DNA from: Bacillota bacterium
GTDB taxonomy: Bacteria; Bacillota; Clostridia; Christensenellales; Pumilibacteraceae
Assembly: GCA_009780875.1 (NCBI GenBank)
Contig: WQZE01000056.1
Location: 1 to 6,676, forward strand
Direction of reading: 5' to 3'
Length of the DNA: 6,676 bases
In this document: positions 5,657 through 6,676 of the stretch, in pieces
How the letters are laid out: the number at the start of each line of letters is the position of its first letter
Position numbering within the stretch: position 1 is the stretch's first letter
Program-made: the position numbers and the translations under genes
The notes under the pieces: generated by a model
What the model saw: the letters and a program-made list of their open reading frames with translations, nothing else
The model's database searches: none
What the model was told of the DNA's origin: nothing

Positions 5657-6676
5657 TTAGGTACTTTTTACCTCCAAAATATATTTTTGCCTTATATCAT
5701 CTATCAATACAAGACGCCCATCTCTTTCTACTGTCCAATACTTCCACCCATTAAGTCTATCAGAGTTAGAATCCTTTAATCTTGCTATTGCACTATGAAT
5801 GTCGGTAGGCTCTTCATTTTTTCTTGTTATTTTACCATTATTCATCAAGAAAAAATAAGGCATGCCATTATAGAATAATTTTTCACCAACACTAAAATAA
5901 TTTGCTTGTATCATTTCTTCAAAACTAACTTTCGGTGGTTTATTATCAAAAACCGCTAGTTCAACATCACCAATATTTTCTTTAATATTGTCTAGCCTTT
6001 TTTGACCATACTCGCAATACTCTTGGCTTTTTTCTATCATCAAATACTTTCTACCCATTTTTTTTGCAACAGCACCTGTGGTCATTGTGCCACCAAACGG
6101 GTCCAGCACAACATCCCCAATCTTTGTATTTAATGCAATTATTCTATACAAAATTTCAATAGGCTTTTGAGTGGAGTGTAGTTTATTCCCATTTTGATCT
6201 TTTAATCTATCATCACCTTGGCACACTCCAATCCTCCACACCGAACCTAATTGTTTTCTGACTCCACTTTCAAAGTCCTTTGCCCACACCGTATCTTTGT
6301 TTAATTCCTTAGCCGTCTTGTAATTGAATGTATACCTAGCATTTTTATTTTTAGTTGCCCATATCAAAGTTTCATGTGCATTGTTTATTCTAGTGCCTTT
6401 AAAGTTTGGGGTAGGGTTAGTTTTCCACCATATGACATCATTGATAAACCAAAGTCCCAAGTCTTGCATAATACCACCAATCGTATAAATACACTGCATA
6501 CCGCCAATAACCCAAAAACTACCATTAGGTTTTAACACCCTCATGCAAGCAGATATCCACTTGTGGGTAAATGCTTTATAGTCTTCTTGCGTGCTAAATT
6601 GATTATCCCATTCATCATTACAACCATCAAACTCAATTCCAGAGGGACGATTTAAAACTCCTTCCACTCGCATCCA
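5657..6676 (-). CDS. Beta-class adenine-N6 DNA methyltransferase (M.HinfI/CcrM-like), N-terminus outside window
   Basis: It methylates adenine in the recognition site using S-adenosylmethionine, protecting host DNA. About 339 residues are visible. Residue numbers count from the M at 6673; the frame runs off the edge through one further codon (W). Features in order are: DGCNDEWDNQF (17-25 region), VLKPNGSFWVIGG (46-58), DVIWWKTNPTPNFKGTR (79-95), NAHETLIWA (98-106), HSTQKPIEILYRI (166-178), and SAM-binding motif I in VVLDPFGGTMTTGAVAKKMGR (188-208). The catalytic motif precedes the SAM motif, which marks the beta class. The expected DPPY would fall just off the edge, before W-M-R-V-E-G. PPKVSFEEMIQANYFSVGEKLF (246-267) begins a C-terminal RAMA-like domain, as in M.HinfI and CcrM. 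Similarity to these suggests a GANTC-like target, but the residues around KDFESGVRKQLG (132-143) appear to be an insertion, so specificity may differ. Motif I is FGGTM rather than the commoner F-x-G-S-G. It is the first visible gene of the defence unit. Confidence 0.93.
   Translation of the reverse strand, partial: WMRVEGVLNRPSGIEFDGCNDEWDNQFSTQEDYKAFTHKWISACMRVLKPNGSFWVIGGMQCIYTIGGIMQDLGLWFINDVIWWKTNPTPNFKGTRINNAHETLIWATKNKNARYTFNYKTAKELNKDTVWAKDFESGVRKQLGSVWRIGVCQGDDRLKDQNGNKLHSTQKPIEILYRIIALNTKIGDVVLDPFGGTMTTGAVAKKMGRKYLMIEKSQEYCEYGQKRLDNIKENIGDVELAVFDNKPPKVSFEEMIQANYFSVGEKLFYNGMPYFFLMNNGKITRKNEEPTDIHSAIARLKDSNSDRLNGWKYWTVERDGRLVLIDDIRQKYILEVKST

Noticed and set aside
1..6676. CRISPR array, tRNA, rRNA or insertion sequence
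   Set aside because: No regularly spaced repeats, no T-loop-like GGTTCGAAT-type signature, no rRNA-like tracts and no transposase or integrase motif were found on either strand.

Overview
The window looks like chromosomal DNA of a low-GC Gram-positive bacterium, probably an uncultured Clostridia-like Firmicute. The reasons are a class-2 (Gram-positive type) GalT, strong AAGGAG-type ribosome binding sites, a consensus TTGACA/TATTAT promoter and intrinsic terminators with long U tracts. TGA serves as a stop codon, so the code appears standard. The genus cannot be named from sequence alone.

There are two halves. Positions 1 to about 3130 are housekeeping-like and moderate in GC (sampled 60-base lines reach 47-57%). 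On the minus strand a promoter near 2026-2054 overlaps a perfect inverted repeat and drives a structured leader of about 136 nt, then galT (1882-359), then the 5' end of a murA-type gene (284 to the window edge). Pointing the other way is a 153-residue, 10-cysteine protein (2263-2724) with a Cna-B/SpaA-like beta-sandwich pattern and no signal peptide. A bidirectional terminator (2861-2898) and one or two minus-strand terminators (3009-3041, 3056-3081) separate the halves.

Positions 3147 to 6676 are AT-richer (sampled lines of 23-38% GC) and form a minus-strand defence cluster. In transcription order it holds a beta-class adenine DNA methyltransferase resembling M.HinfI/CcrM (N-terminus cut by the window edge), a PD-(D/E)XK restriction endonuclease 4 nt downstream, a 243-nt gap with a GC-rich block that no gene explains, a zinc-ribbon plus DUF4145 (HEPN-type) protein, and a small HEPN protein resembling the AbiU2 group. 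The methyltransferase would protect host sites that the endonuclease cuts. The two HEPN-type proteins could add an RNA-targeting or abortive layer, but that is inference from family and neighbourhood.

The points most worth a second look are these. The endonuclease frame has no ATG/GTG start ahead of its apparently real N-terminus; the best-placed initiator is an ATA just after the methyltransferase stop. The small HEPN gene's ATG lies inside a perfect 9-bp hairpin and competes with a better-placed ATG in another frame. The GC-rich block at about 4604-4740 is open on both strands or nearly so. The galT leader is structured behind an operator-like palindrome. The cysteine-rich SpaA-like protein appears cytoplasmic.
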